64,000 bases of DNA from NCBI RefSeq assembly GCF_014651055.1, contig NZ_BMWD01000001.1, positions 606,635-670,634 of the forward strand, written 5' to 3'. This DNA comes from Streptomyces fructofermentans (GTDB taxonomy: Bacteria; Actinomycetota; Actinomycetes; Streptomycetales; Streptomycetaceae). The notes beneath the pieces were generated by a model. That model saw nothing but the letters and a program-made list of their open reading frames with translations, did no database searches and was not told the origin of the DNA. Shown here piece by piece: positions 25,621 through 34,159 of this stretch. The stretch's first letter is position 1. Every line of letters starts with the position of its first letter. Both the position numbers and the translations under genes were made by a program.

Positions 25621-26411
25621 CGGGGGCTCGCCTGCGGACTCGCGGACGACAGGCCCTCGGTCGGGGTGGGCTCGGCCGGGGCGGGCGCGGACGGGGAGCG
25701 CGTCGGCGACGGGGCGGCGGGCCGGGCCGTGCCGACCCGCAGGATCTCGTCCTTCGCCGCGAGCATCGCCTGCTGGCGGCGGTCCCAGGACCAGACCGTG
25801 CGGTACTCGTAGCCCGGCAGGGTCGAGGGCGAACGGATGATCAGGTCGCGGCCCGCGATCTGTACGCCGAGCGTGCTGTCCGTCGTCGCCATGACCTCGG
25901 TCAGCCGGTGGTCGATGACGGTGTACGCGCGCACGCCGAGCTGCTTCCTCGGCATCCGCAGGCCGAGCACCATGTCGTCCCTGCCGTCGCCCGTGAGGTC
26001 GCGGTAGTACGCCCGCAGGACCGGGCAGGCACGGTCGCGGCCGCCCGGCCGTCCGCACTCCGCCACCTTCTCGGCCGTCTCCCGGTAGCGCCCGCCGGCA
26101 TCGGTGAACAGCTCGGGGTGGGCGGCGATCTCGGCGCGTACGACGGCGACCGGATCGACCCGGTGGATGTCGTCGTCCGGGACCTCGACGCCCTTGACCG
26201 TCTCGGTGTCCGCCTCGCCGTAGTCGACGACGGGCGAGGCCGCGGGCGGGACCTCGGGCCACAGGGCGGTCGGTCCCACGGCCGTCGCGGTCGGGCCCGC
26301 GCCGCTCAGCCCGCCCGGGTCGCCGCAGCCCGCGAGGAGCAGGGCGGCGAGGGACGGCGCGAGGGCCGCGCGCGCGAGGCGGCGGGAGCCCGCGGGCAGG
26401 TTGTGGATCAC
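25617..26411 (-). CDS. Lipoprotein coupled to a sensor kinase
   Basis: Encodes 264 aa from GTG 26411 with AGGAG at a good distance. The lipobox LLLAGC puts the lipidated cysteine at residue 29. The mature protein has a central DLTGDGRDDMVLGL motif like FG-GAP/VCBS calcium-binding loops, two further cysteines (ECGRPGG and RACPVLRAY), and a Pro/Ala/Ser/Thr-rich C-terminal tail. It overlaps the kinase gene by 4 nt, so it is probably a surface accessory that tunes the kinase, as CseA does for CseB/CseC. That role is inferred from arrangement only. Confidence 0.85.
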   Translation of the reverse strand: MIHNLPAGSRRLARAALAPSLAALLLAGCGDPGGLSGAGPTATAVGPTALWPEVPPAASPVVDYGEADTETVKGVEVPDDDIHRVDPVAVVRAEIAAHPELFTDAGGRYRETAEKVAECGRPGGRDRACPVLRAYYRDLTGDGRDDMVLGLRMPRKQLGVRAYTVIDHRLTEVMATTDSTLGVQIAGRDLIIRSPSTLPGYEYRTVWSWDRRQQAMLAAKDEILRVGTARPAAPSPTRSPSAPAPAEPTPTEGLSSASPQASPR

Positions 26412-26600
26412 TGCGCTCCTGCGTCGGCCGGTGGGCCCCGCGGAGTGGCGCGCGGGACCGGCGTGGATCGTGGTGCCCTGGTGGGCGGTCGCCGTGCCCG
26501 TACGGTACGGCCCCGGCGACCCGTTCACCCTATTCGGGCGGGCGTCCCGCGGCGCACGGGCGCGGCCGCGGGACCGGGAGGCGGCCGCCCGCGGGTCGGG

Positions 26601-27107
26601 CTACTCGGCCAGTTCCTCCAGCAGCCGTGCCGTCGCCAGCCCGGTGCGCAGGTAGTCCACGAACAGCTCGTTGTGCAGGGCCCAGGGCGAGCGCCGGGCC
26701 CGGATCAGCCGGATCGACTCGTCCGCGCCGCGGCCCCCGCGGATCAGGGCGTGGGCGACGACGAGGCCGGAGCGGTTGTAGCCGTGGAAGCAGCGGACCA
26801 GGACCCGGCGGCCCTCGTTCCGGGCCTCGTCCGCCGTCCGGGCGAGCCGCATCACCCCCGCGAGCTGCGTGCCGTCCAGCGGTCCGTCGGGAATCGGCCA
26901 CACATGGTGCTCGACGCCCGGGGCGGGGCCGTGGCCCGGCAGCCGCAGCAGGGTCAGTACCAGGTCGAACTCGTCGTGCACGACGGCGAACTCCGGTTCC
27001 CCCGACCGGCCCGTGTACTCGTGCCCGCCCATCCACAGGCGGGGCACGATCTCGCTCCACGGACTGTCCGGGGCCGGCACATCGGGTTGGTTCCTGCGCG
27101 TCCGCAA
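26601..27107 (-). CDS. Dual-specificity / tyrosine phosphatase-like protein
   Basis: Encodes 168 aa from TTG 27105-27107, preceded by a GGGGGAGG site five bases away; a longer frame to 27200 has no ribosome site. The signature VRCFHGYNRSGLVVAHAL gives CX5R with cysteine 106 and arginine 112. The histidine normally before the cysteine (HCX5R) is arginine here, which would change the cysteine pKa. The helix-rich end (ADESIRLIRARRSPWALHNELF) is typical of dual-specificity phosphatases. Substrate unknown. It is divergent from the NERD gene. Confidence 0.85.
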   Translation of the reverse strand: MRTRRNQPDVPAPDSPWSEIVPRLWMGGHEYTGRSGEPEFAVVHDEFDLVLTLLRLPGHGPAPGVEHHVWPIPDGPLDGTQLAGVMRLARTADEARNEGRRVLVRCFHGYNRSGLVVAHALIRGGRGADESIRLIRARRSPWALHNELFVDYLRTGLATARLLEELAE

Positions 27108-27198
27108 CGGCGCCTCCCCCTCAACTGCTCCCAAAGGTAACCGGCTTCTTGCCCCTGGAGCACCCCGCCTGTTCCCATGGTGGGTGGGGTGATGCCGC

Positions 27199-28002
27199 AT
27201 GAGCGGACTGCGCGTCGTACCGACCCGGCGGCACGGCCGGGAGCGGGTCTACGTCTGTCTCCGGGACGGCAGGAGCGTCGCCTGGTACGACAGGGACGCC
27301 GGCCGGGTCAACCTGCTCAGCGGAGACCGGCGCGAGGACGTGCTCGACGCGCTCGGACCGTTCCTGACCGGCTCGGTGACCGTCGGACCGCCGCCCGTGC
27401 CCACCCCGGCGGAGCTCGCACGGCTGTCCCTGCTCCCCGACGACGACCTCGCGCCGAACCGGCCCGGGGAGGCGCTCAGGATCGCGCTCGAACGCGAACC
27501 GGGCACCCCGAGCCGCATACGTCCCGACCCGCGGCGCCGGGCCCTCGCGGCGGAGCAGGCGGTGGGGGAGGCCCTGGACCGGCTGGACGGGGCGGGCTGG
27601 CGCGCCCTGCACTCCGTACCGCTGCCGGGCGGCGCCCGGGTCCACCATCTGGCGATCGGGCCGGGGGGACTGTTCGCGGTGCACACGCTGTACGCCCGCA
27701 AGCGGCGCGTCCTCGTCGCCGACCCCATGGTCGCGGTGGGGCGCCGCGAGGCACGCCCGGTGCTGCGGCGGGCGCGCGCCGACGCCGACCGCGCCGCGCA
27801 CGCCCTCGCCGCGGAGGTGCGCCCGGTGCTGGCGCTGTTCGGGCCGGCGGACGTGGCGGTGAGCGCCCGCCCCGGCGGGGCGCTGGTCCTGGCGGACACC
27901 GAGGTGGACTCGCTGGCACGGTCCGGCGCGGTGCTCAAGCCCGCGGACGTGGAGGCGCTGCACGCGCTGGCCAGGGACCGGAACACCTGGCTGCGGGCCT
28001 GA
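27199..28002 (+). CDS. NERD-domain protein
   Basis: Encodes 267 aa. The N-terminal part (RVYVCLRDGRSVAWYDRDAGRVNLL) resembles the domain often found before NERD in actinobacteria. Residues about 110-230 form a nuclease-related (NERD) domain: AEQAVGEALDRLDGAGWRALHSVPLPG then HHLAIGPGGLFAVHT. The acidic residue expected after the glycine-rich turn in active PD-(D/E)xK nucleases is not obvious (IGPGG where active proteins have I-D), so activity is doubtful. It lies next to a two-gene NHEJ module but is not clearly part of it. Confidence 0.82.
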   Translation: MSGLRVVPTRRHGRERVYVCLRDGRSVAWYDRDAGRVNLLSGDRREDVLDALGPFLTGSVTVGPPPVPTPAELARLSLLPDDDLAPNRPGEALRIALEREPGTPSRIRPDPRRRALAAEQAVGEALDRLDGAGWRALHSVPLPGGARVHHLAIGPGGLFAVHTLYARKRRVLVADPMVAVGRREARPVLRRARADADRAAHALAAEVRPVLALFGPADVAVSARPGGALVLADTEVDSLARSGAVLKPADVEALHALARDRNTWLRA

Positions 28003-28011
28003 GCCGCGCGG

Positions 28012-28914
28012 CTACGCGGTGCCGGGGGCGGTCCCGGGCAGCGGAGCCGCCCGGTCCCGGTCGAACAGGGGGGCGAGTAGATCCCCGTACGACTCCAGCC
28101 GGGGCACGATGTCCGCGGCACGGAAGTCCAGCTCCCCGGGAGCGACGCAGGACTCCACCTCCTCCCAGGTCAGCGGAGTGGACACGGTCGGCGCGGCGCG
28201 GGCCCGCAGGGTGTACGGAGTGGCCGTGGTCTTGCGGGCGGCGTTCTGGCTGAAGTCGACGAAGACCTTGCCCGGACGGACGCTGCGCGTCATCCGGTGG
28301 GTGACCAGTCCGGCCAGTTCGGCCTGGGCCTCCACGGCGAGGGTCCTGGCGTACGAGGTGACGTCGGCCGACGGGGCCGGGCGCAGCGCGGCCAGCAGGT
28401 GCAGCCCCTTGGAGCCCGAGGTCTTGGGGTGCGCGGTCAGCCCGTCCGCCGCGAGCCGCTCCCGCAGCCACAGCGCGACCCGGCAGCACTCGACGACCGT
28501 GGCGGGGGAGCCGGGGTCCAGGTCGAGCACCAGGCGGTCGGCGAGGCCGGGGGAGTCCGCCCGCCACTGCGGGGTGTGGAACTCGGTCACCAGGTTCGCC
28601 GCCCACATGAGTGACGCCAGGTCCTGCACCAGCACCATCCGGGCCGGGCCCTCCGAACGCGGGACCTGCGCCGTCGCGACCCAGTCGGGCGTGCCCGGCG
28701 GCACGTTCTTGGTGAAGAAGACCTGGCCGTCGGGGCCGTCCGGGTAGCGCAGGAAGGAGACCGGGCGGTCGCGGAGATGCGGCAGGACCGCCTCCGCCGT
28801 CGTCGCGTAGTAGTGCAGCAGCTCGCCCTTGGTGAAGCCCGTCGCCGGGTGCAGCACCTTCTCCAGATTGCTCAGCGCGACCTTCCGGCCCTCCACCTCC
28901 GTGATTGGCGTCAT
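28012..28914 (-). CDS. Stand-alone LigD-type NHEJ polymerase/primase domain
   Basis: Encodes 300 aa from an ATG at 28912-28914. It is an archaeo-eukaryotic primase-type polymerase of the LigD PolDom group: VLDLDPGSPATVVECC holds the catalytic DxD pair, and HPKTSGSKGLHLLAAL is the conserved nucleotide-binding loop. The protein lacks nuclease and ATP-ligase domains, so another ligase must seal the break. It fills gaps and adds ribonucleotides during end joining. It is divergent from Ku with 52 bp between starts. Confidence 0.93.
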   Translation of the reverse strand: MTPITEVEGRKVALSNLEKVLHPATGFTKGELLHYYATTAEAVLPHLRDRPVSFLRYPDGPDGQVFFTKNVPPGTPDWVATAQVPRSEGPARMVLVQDLASLMWAANLVTEFHTPQWRADSPGLADRLVLDLDPGSPATVVECCRVALWLRERLAADGLTAHPKTSGSKGLHLLAALRPAPSADVTSYARTLAVEAQAELAGLVTHRMTRSVRPGKVFVDFSQNAARKTTATPYTLRARAAPTVSTPLTWEEVESCVAPGELDFRAADIVPRLESYGDLLAPLFDRDRAAPLPGTAPGTA

Positions 28915-28966
28915 ACGATGAGAATCCCACGTCAACCGGGATGAAATGACCTGAAGGGTGCCGCGT

Positions 28967-29893
28967 GTGAGATCCATCTGGAACGGAGCCATCTCCTTCG
29001 GTCTGGTCAGCATTCCGATCAAGGTGGTGAACGCCACGGAGAGCCACTCGGTCTCCTTCCGCCAGATCCACACCGAGGACGGCGGCCGCATCCGCTACCG
29101 CAAGGTGTGCGAGCTGGAGGACCACGAGGTGCCGTCCTCCGAGATCGGCAAGGGCTACGAGGACGCGGACGGCACGATCATCCCGATCACGGACGACGAC
29201 CTGGCCGCGCTGCCGCTCCCCACCGCCCGGACGATCGAGATCGTGGCGTTCGTGCCGGCCGACCGGATCGACCCGCTCCAGATGGACACGGCGTACTACC
29301 TGGAGGCGAACGGGGTGCCGGCGGCCAAGCCGTACACCCTGCTCCGGGAGGCGCTCAAGCGCAGCCAGAAGGTCGCCGTCGCCAAGTTCGCGCTGCGGGG
29401 GCGCGAGCGGCTGGGGATGCTGCGGGTCGTCGACGACGTCATCGCCATGCACGGGCTGCTCTGGCCCGACGAGATCCGGACGCCCGAGGGCGTCGCCCCC
29501 GACGCGCGCGTGACCGTCCGCGACAAGGAGCTCGATCTCGCCGACGCGCTGATGGACACGCTGGGGGAGGTGGACCTCGGCGAGCTCCACGACGACTACC
29601 GCGAGGCGGTGGAGGAACTCGTCGCGGCGAAGGCCTCGGGCGAGGCCGCGCCGGTCGCCGCCGACGCCGACGGGGACGGCGGGAAGGTCATCGACCTGAT
29701 GGCCGCGCTGGAGAGCAGTGTGCGGCGGGCGAGGGGGGCCCGGCGGGAAGGGGGCGCCGACGGCGAGGCCGGGGCGGAGGTCAAGCCCTTGCGGAAGAAG
29801 GCCGCGGCGGCTGCGGGGTCCGCCGCCAAGAAGCCGGCGAAGAAGGCCGGCGCCGCGAAGAAGGTGTCCCCGAGGAAACGCTCCCCGGCGTAA
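28967..29893 (+). CDS. ku: Bacterial Ku protein for non-homologous end joining
   Basis: Encodes 308 aa from GTG 28967; GTG 28958 would add three residues. RSIWNGAISFGLVSIPIKVV is the conserved Ku opening, followed by the central beta-barrel region that rings DNA (IEIVAFVPADRIDPLQMDTAYYL). After residue 230 comes a long Lys/Ala/Arg-rich tail (KKAAAAAGSAAKKPAKKAG and similar), like histone H1-type tails known in some actinobacterial Ku proteins to increase DNA binding. It recruits the LigD-type polymerase encoded divergently next door. Confidence 0.95.
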   Translation: MRSIWNGAISFGLVSIPIKVVNATESHSVSFRQIHTEDGGRIRYRKVCELEDHEVPSSEIGKGYEDADGTIIPITDDDLAALPLPTARTIEIVAFVPADRIDPLQMDTAYYLEANGVPAAKPYTLLREALKRSQKVAVAKFALRGRERLGMLRVVDDVIAMHGLLWPDEIRTPEGVAPDARVTVRDKELDLADALMDTLGEVDLGELHDDYREAVEELVAAKASGEAAPVAADADGDGGKVIDLMAALESSVRRARGARREGGADGEAGAEVKPLRKKAAAAAGSAAKKPAKKAGAAKKVSPRKRSPA

Positions 29894-30422
29894 CCCTCCG
29901 GGCGGGCGCGGCGCGGGATCGCCTCTGGCTGCGCAGTTCCCCGCGCCCCTGGGGGGTGGGTGCGGCTTGGGGTTGCGTTGCCCGTGCGGGTAGGCGCTGT
30001 TGCCCGCGCAGTTCCCCGCGCCCCTGGGGGGTGGGGGCTCGGGGTGCGTAGGGTGTGCGGGCCGACCTTGCCGGCACGTCAACGAACCAGCACCCGTCCA
30101 CATGACCTGTGCCCTCATCAGGGGCGCGGGGAACTGCGCGCCCAGCGGCAGCGCACCCGCACCTGTCGACGAGGGCTCAGCCCTCAGTAGGGGCGCGGGG
30201 AACTGCGCGACCAGCCGCAACGGACCCGCACCCGTCGACGAGGTCCCAGCCCACCCGCCCCCGCGCAGCGGCAGCGCACCCGCACCTGTCGACGAGGGCC
30301 CGGCCCTCATCAGGGGCGCGGGGAACTGCGCGACCAGCCGCAACGGACCCGCACCCGTCGACGAGGTCCCAGCCCACCCGCCCCGCCCCGCCCAGCGGCA
30401 GCGCACCCGCACCCGCACCCCG
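29894..30422. repeat. Repeat-rich intergenic region with five copies of GCGCAGTTCCCCGCGCCCCT
   Basis: The 20-base core GCGCAGTTCCCCGCGCCCCT occurs twice on the plus strand (29931-29950, 30006-30025) and three times inverted (30120-30139, 30189-30208, 30312-30331). Around the inverted copies a larger unit of about 123 bp is repeated in tandem (30189 to 30312 onward), including CCGCAACGGACCCGCACCCG and CACCTGTCGACGAGGGC. The same family occurs at 4198-4413. No gene is supported; frames through it are artefacts of the repeats. It lies between the convergent Ku and AraC genes. Confidence 0.88.
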
Positions 30423-31379
30423 TCACCTCCCCCCGTGCCGCATCTCCCGAGGACTCACCCCGAACCGCGCCTTGAAAGCCGTACTGAGCGCACTCGCCGA
30501 GGAGAACCCCGACGCGTAGGCCAGATCGGTGATCGTCATGTGCTCGCACTCACCGCACCGCAACCGGTCCCGGACGAGCCGCAACCGCTCCTCCCGGATC
30601 AGCTCACGCGGCGTCGTGCCGACCCGCTGCAGCGCGAGCTGGATCTGCCGCAGGGACCACCCGAGGGCCCGGGCCATCGACGTACCCGTGAGACCGGGAT
30701 CGGCCGCGTGTTCGCGCACATGCCGCCGCACCACCGCCTCGACCTCCGTCAGATGACTGGGCGCGTCCGGCCGGTCGTCCCCGGACGCGAGCATGCACAG
30801 CAGTTCCACGACACGGTCGGATACGGCGTCGAACTCGGTCGTCGTGAGGCGGTCGCGCTCGTCCGCGAGGCTCCGGAGCATCGAGTGGACGACGAGACCC
30901 AGCCCCGTCGTCAGATCGAGACCGGTGGCCAGCGGGGACTTCCGGTTCAGCGGACCGTCGATCTCCCGGGCGGGGATGGAGAAGATGATCCCGCGCAGCG
31001 ACGCGTCGTGCAGCAGCCGGAACGGCTCCCCGAGCGTCATGAGGCTCCCGGCACCGGGCGTCAGCCGGGTCTCCCGGCCGTCCTGCCGCAGCACCAGCTC
31101 CCCGGAGAGCGGAAGCAGGAACCGGTAGTCGGGATCGGGCGCCCGGCGCACCTGCCGCGGCGTCCGCACGTACTCGATCCGGTCGCTGCGCCAGTCGACG
31201 AGCTGGTACGTGTCCGTGCCCTGCCGGGTCAGCTCGCCCCGGAACGTCTCGGGGCTCGCGTATCTGAACTCCATCGAGGTCTGGTACGCCCCGACATGCT
31301 CGCTCCAGAAGTCGGTCCGCTCACGCGGATCCGCCGCCCCGGTCGTCCGAGACTCCACGACGTAGGTTCCCGCGGGCAA
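30423..31379 (-). CDS. AraC-family transcriptional regulator
   Basis: Encodes 318 aa from TTG 31377-31379, eight bases after GGAGG; GTG 31358 is an alternative. The N-terminal part is a cupin-like ligand domain (YRFLLPLSGELVLRQDGRETRLTPGAGSLM) as in AraC-binding-like regulators. The C-terminal part has two helix-turn-helix units (SMARALGWSLRQIQLALQRVG and LAYASGFSSASALSTAFKARFGVSP). It is divergent from conservon 2 over 487 bp, so it may act on that operon, but no operator was recognised. Confidence 0.92.
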   Translation of the reverse strand: MPAGTYVVESRTTGAADPRERTDFWSEHVGAYQTSMEFRYASPETFRGELTRQGTDTYQLVDWRSDRIEYVRTPRQVRRAPDPDYRFLLPLSGELVLRQDGRETRLTPGAGSLMTLGEPFRLLHDASLRGIIFSIPAREIDGPLNRKSPLATGLDLTTGLGLVVHSMLRSLADERDRLTTTEFDAVSDRVVELLCMLASGDDRPDAPSHLTEVEAVVRRHVREHAADPGLTGTSMARALGWSLRQIQLALQRVGTTPRELIREERLRLVRDRLRCGECEHMTITDLAYASGFSSASALSTAFKARFGVSPREMRHGGR

Positions 31380-31866
31380 TGCTCGTCCTCCGCCCGGAGG
31401 GCCCGGCCGTCGTTGGCAGGACCTCTCAACTGGCTTGGCTGCAACGGCAGTTACGGGCGGCAAGCGTAGTACAGGCAGTCCGCGCGCGGGGCCCGGGGCG
31501 CAGGCGGGGCCGGATCCCGCCCCCGTCCCGACCTTTCCCCACCCCGCCCCGGCCTCACCGACCCGCCCGCCTCCCGCCCGACCATGCCCGCCCGCCCGCG
31601 AGGCCCGGGGGCCACGCCGCCACCCGGTGCGCCTGGGGGCAACTTCCTTGCGCGCGCGGGAAAGTGCGCGCTCCGGCGCGCGAGTACCGTCGGGCGCCCC
31701 GTCGCCCCCATCCCTCCCGGCCTCCCCGACTCCCGCTCCCGCCCCGCCCGTTGCCCGCCGCCCCTCGCGCCGCCGCGCGCGGCCCCCCGGGGCCCCGATC
31801 GACCCGTACGTCCAGCCCAGCCCCAGTCCCTCCTTTCCGACTTCCCGATCCGCCGTTGAGGACTTC
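31380..31866. other. 487-bp divergent intergenic region, no gene
   Basis: This gap separates the AraC gene from conservon 2. Most of it is C-rich and low in complexity on the plus strand (about 31490-31620 and 31720-31800). A segment near 31640-31690 contains alternating CG runs on both sides of GGGAAAG with partial dyad symmetry. Promoters of both genes must lie here, but I could not define them. Frames crossing it look like composition artefacts. Confidence 0.45.
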
Positions 31867-33393
31867 ATGAAGGAACAGATACCGGAGGCGGTGTTCTGGA
31901 GCGTGGCCGTCGGCCTGCTCGCCGTCACCGTGCTGCTGGTGCGTCAGCGTGGGATCACCGCACGGCTGCGCCGGCGCAACGCCGAACTGGCGGAGGACGT
32001 CCTGACCAGGGAGGAGGAGGTACGGCACCTGATCGCCGTACGCCTCCCCGCCCTGGAGGACCACGGCCTCCGGCACCCCGTACCGGGCGTCGGCCCGCGC
32101 GACGCCCGCCTGGCCGGCAGCGGATTCGCCAAGTCCCTCGACCATGTGCTGGAGCGGTTCGCCACGGCGGTGGAGCGCGCCCAGGCCCGTGCCGACCAGT
32201 CCGCCAAGGCCGCGCTGAAGTCGTCGATGCGCTCGATCCAGGCGCTGGCCAACGAGCAGCAGGTCGCGATCTCCGACATGCAGGACCGGCACGACCGGCC
32301 CGACGTCCTGCGCGACCTGCTCGAAATCGACCACACCAACGCCCAGTTCGGCCGTCGCGCCCAGGCCATCGCCGTGCTCTGCGGCTCATGGCCGGGCCGG
32401 CAGCGCTCCACGTCGGCGCTGATCGAGGTGGTCCGCGGGGCCACCTCGCGGGTCCGTGACTACCGGCGCGTCCAGATCCACGGCCAGGCCGACATCGCCG
32501 TGGAGAGCCGGTCGGTCGAGCCGGTCGTCCTCACGATCGCCGAACTGCTCGACAACGCGGCCCGCCACTCGCAGCCCAACACCAAGGTCGAGGTCAACGT
32601 CCAGTCCGTGCACAACGGCGCGTGCGTGATCATCGACGACGCCGGCGTCGGCATGGACGGCCAGGCGACCGAGCGCGCCACCGGCCTGCTGTCCGGACAG
32701 CACGCGGTGGACGTCACCCGTCTCGACGACCCGCCGCAGTTCGGCTTCGCGGTCATCGGCGTGCTCGCCGCGCGCTACGGATTCAGCGTCTCCACCGACA
32801 CCCGCTCCCCGTACGGAGGAGTGCGTGCCGTGGTGTTCCTGCCGTCCGCCCTGCTCAGACACCGGGACCCCGCCGAGGAACCGCCGCCCGTGACCGCACC
32901 GCCCGCCCGCGCGGCCGTGCCCGGCCCTGCGTCCGACGGCTCCCCGTCCGAGGGGGCGCGGGCGGCCGGGGCCCCGGCCGCCGCCGCGCCGGCGTCCGCG
33001 AGCCCCGCCGATCCCGCGTCGGAGGGGCCCGGGCCCGCCGGGACGCCCACCACGACGGGCGGTCTGCCCAGGCGCCGTCGCCGGGACAGGGCACGGACCG
33101 CGTCCGACGCCCCGCCCGCGACCTCGACCACGACGACCTCGGCGACGGCCACGGCGACGGAGCCGGCCCGCACCGGTGCGGCAGACCCCGCTTCCGGCCG
33201 GGGCTTCGACCTCGGCTCCGGCTTCGGCTCCGCGGCCCGGCCCCATGACGGCGGCGGTGCCCGCTCGGCCGAGGAGACCGCCCGCCGGATCGCGGCGTTC
33301 GCACGCGGCACGCTGCACGGCCGCGCCGACCGGAACGGCGTACAGAACCCGTCCGGCACCCCCCATGAAGACGAAGGGAACATCCAAGGATGA
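31867..33393 (+). CDS. cvnA: Conservon sensor kinase, short form (CvnA)
   Basis: Encodes 508 aa from ATG 31867 after GAGGA. Unlike the first conservon it has one N-terminal membrane helix (AVFWSVAVGLLAVTVLLV), no extracytoplasmic sensor, and then a charged coiled coil (RLRRRNAELAEDVLTREEEV). The ATPase domain has the N box TIAELLDNAARHSQP and G1 DDAGVGM; the G2 loop is degenerate (FGFAVIGVLAARYG). Residues 340-508 are a Pro/Ala/Thr/Ser tail. Phosphotransfer is therefore doubtful; it may act as a scaffold or ATP-binding switch. The stop overlaps the next ATG. Confidence 0.9.
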   Translation: MKEQIPEAVFWSVAVGLLAVTVLLVRQRGITARLRRRNAELAEDVLTREEEVRHLIAVRLPALEDHGLRHPVPGVGPRDARLAGSGFAKSLDHVLERFATAVERAQARADQSAKAALKSSMRSIQALANEQQVAISDMQDRHDRPDVLRDLLEIDHTNAQFGRRAQAIAVLCGSWPGRQRSTSALIEVVRGATSRVRDYRRVQIHGQADIAVESRSVEPVVLTIAELLDNAARHSQPNTKVEVNVQSVHNGACVIIDDAGVGMDGQATERATGLLSGQHAVDVTRLDDPPQFGFAVIGVLAARYGFSVSTDTRSPYGGVRAVVFLPSALLRHRDPAEEPPPVTAPPARAAVPGPASDGSPSEGARAAGAPAAAAPASASPADPASEGPGPAGTPTTTGGLPRRRRRDRARTASDAPPATSTTTTSATATATEPARTGAADPASGRGFDLGSGFGSAARPHDGGGARSAEETARRIAAFARGTLHGRADRNGVQNPSGTPHEDEGNIQG

Positions 33394-33803
33394 TCGAGCC
33401 CGCGAAGAACGAGTTGGGCTGGATGCTCGATGAGGTCCTGAAGGTCCCCGAGGCCCGCCACGCGATCCTGCTCTCGGCCGACGGCATGCTCCGCGCCCAC
33501 TCCGCGGACATCGGCAGGGACGACGCCGAGCGTCTCGCCGCCGGCCTCTCCGGCGTCCAGTCGATCAGCCGCAGCACGGCCGAGTTCTGCGGCAGCGCCG
33601 ACTCGCCCTGGCAGCAGACCCTGATCGAGTTCGCGCACGGCTACGTCTTCCTCGTGGCCGCGGGCGAGGGCGCCCACCTCGCCGTGTCCACCACCGAGCA
33701 CGTGGACATGGAGGCCGTCACGTACCGGATGCACAAGCTCGTCGACCGGCTCGGCAGGGAACTGACCAGCCCGGCACGTCGGGACGCCGGCAGCCCGGCA
33801 TGA
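33390..33803 (+). CDS. cvnB: Conservon roadblock/LC7 protein (CvnB)
   Basis: Encodes 137 aa, the usual family length. Conserved parts are LGWMLDEVLKVPEARHAILLSADGMLRA and FAHGYVFLVAAGEGAHLAV. It starts at ATG 33390 in an ATGA overlap with the kinase gene and ends in another ATGA overlap, so all four conservon proteins are made in a coupled way. It is the likely partner of the small GTPase two genes on. Confidence 0.93.
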   Translation: MIEPAKNELGWMLDEVLKVPEARHAILLSADGMLRAHSADIGRDDAERLAAGLSGVQSISRSTAEFCGSADSPWQQTLIEFAHGYVFLVAAGEGAHLAVSTTEHVDMEAVTYRMHKLVDRLGRELTSPARRDAGSPA

Positions 33804-34159
33804 CACCCCCCAGGCGTCCCGGAGGGAGGCTGGTGCGGCCCTACGTCGTCACGGACGGCCGCTCCCAGCCGACCCGCAACACCCTGGACCTGGTCACGCT
33901 GGTGATCGCCGCCGACGATCTGCCGCTGACCGGACTGAGCCCGGAGAAGCGGGACCTGATGGAACTGTGCGGGCCCGGCGCGCTGTCCGTCGCCGAGGTG
34001 GCCGGCCATCTGTCACTGCCGGTCAGCGTCACCAAGGTGCTGATCGCCGACCTCATGGACAGCGGCCATGTCGTCACCCGCGCCCCCGTCCCGTCCGCCC
34101 GGCCGTCCGAGACCCGCATCCTGCAGGAGGTACTGGATGGGCTCCGTGCCCGCCTCTGA
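33800..34159 (+). CDS. cvnC: Conservon DUF742 protein (CvnC)
   Basis: Encodes 119 aa. VRPYVVTDGRSQPTRNTLDLVTLV is the DUF742 signature and is followed by LSVAEVAGHLSLPVSVTKVLIADLMDSGHV. It is shorter at the N terminus than the copy in conservon 1. It overlaps cvnB by 4 nt and cvnD by 23 nt. Confidence 0.93.
   Translation: MTPPRRPGGRLVRPYVVTDGRSQPTRNTLDLVTLVIAADDLPLTGLSPEKRDLMELCGPGALSVAEVAGHLSLPVSVTKVLIADLMDSGHVVTRAPVPSARPSETRILQEVLDGLRARL

Noticed and set aside
29894..30422. Open frames running through the repeat region
   Set aside because: They are made of the repeated nucleotide units read in several frames, which gives the same short peptides in each; no independent coding evidence.
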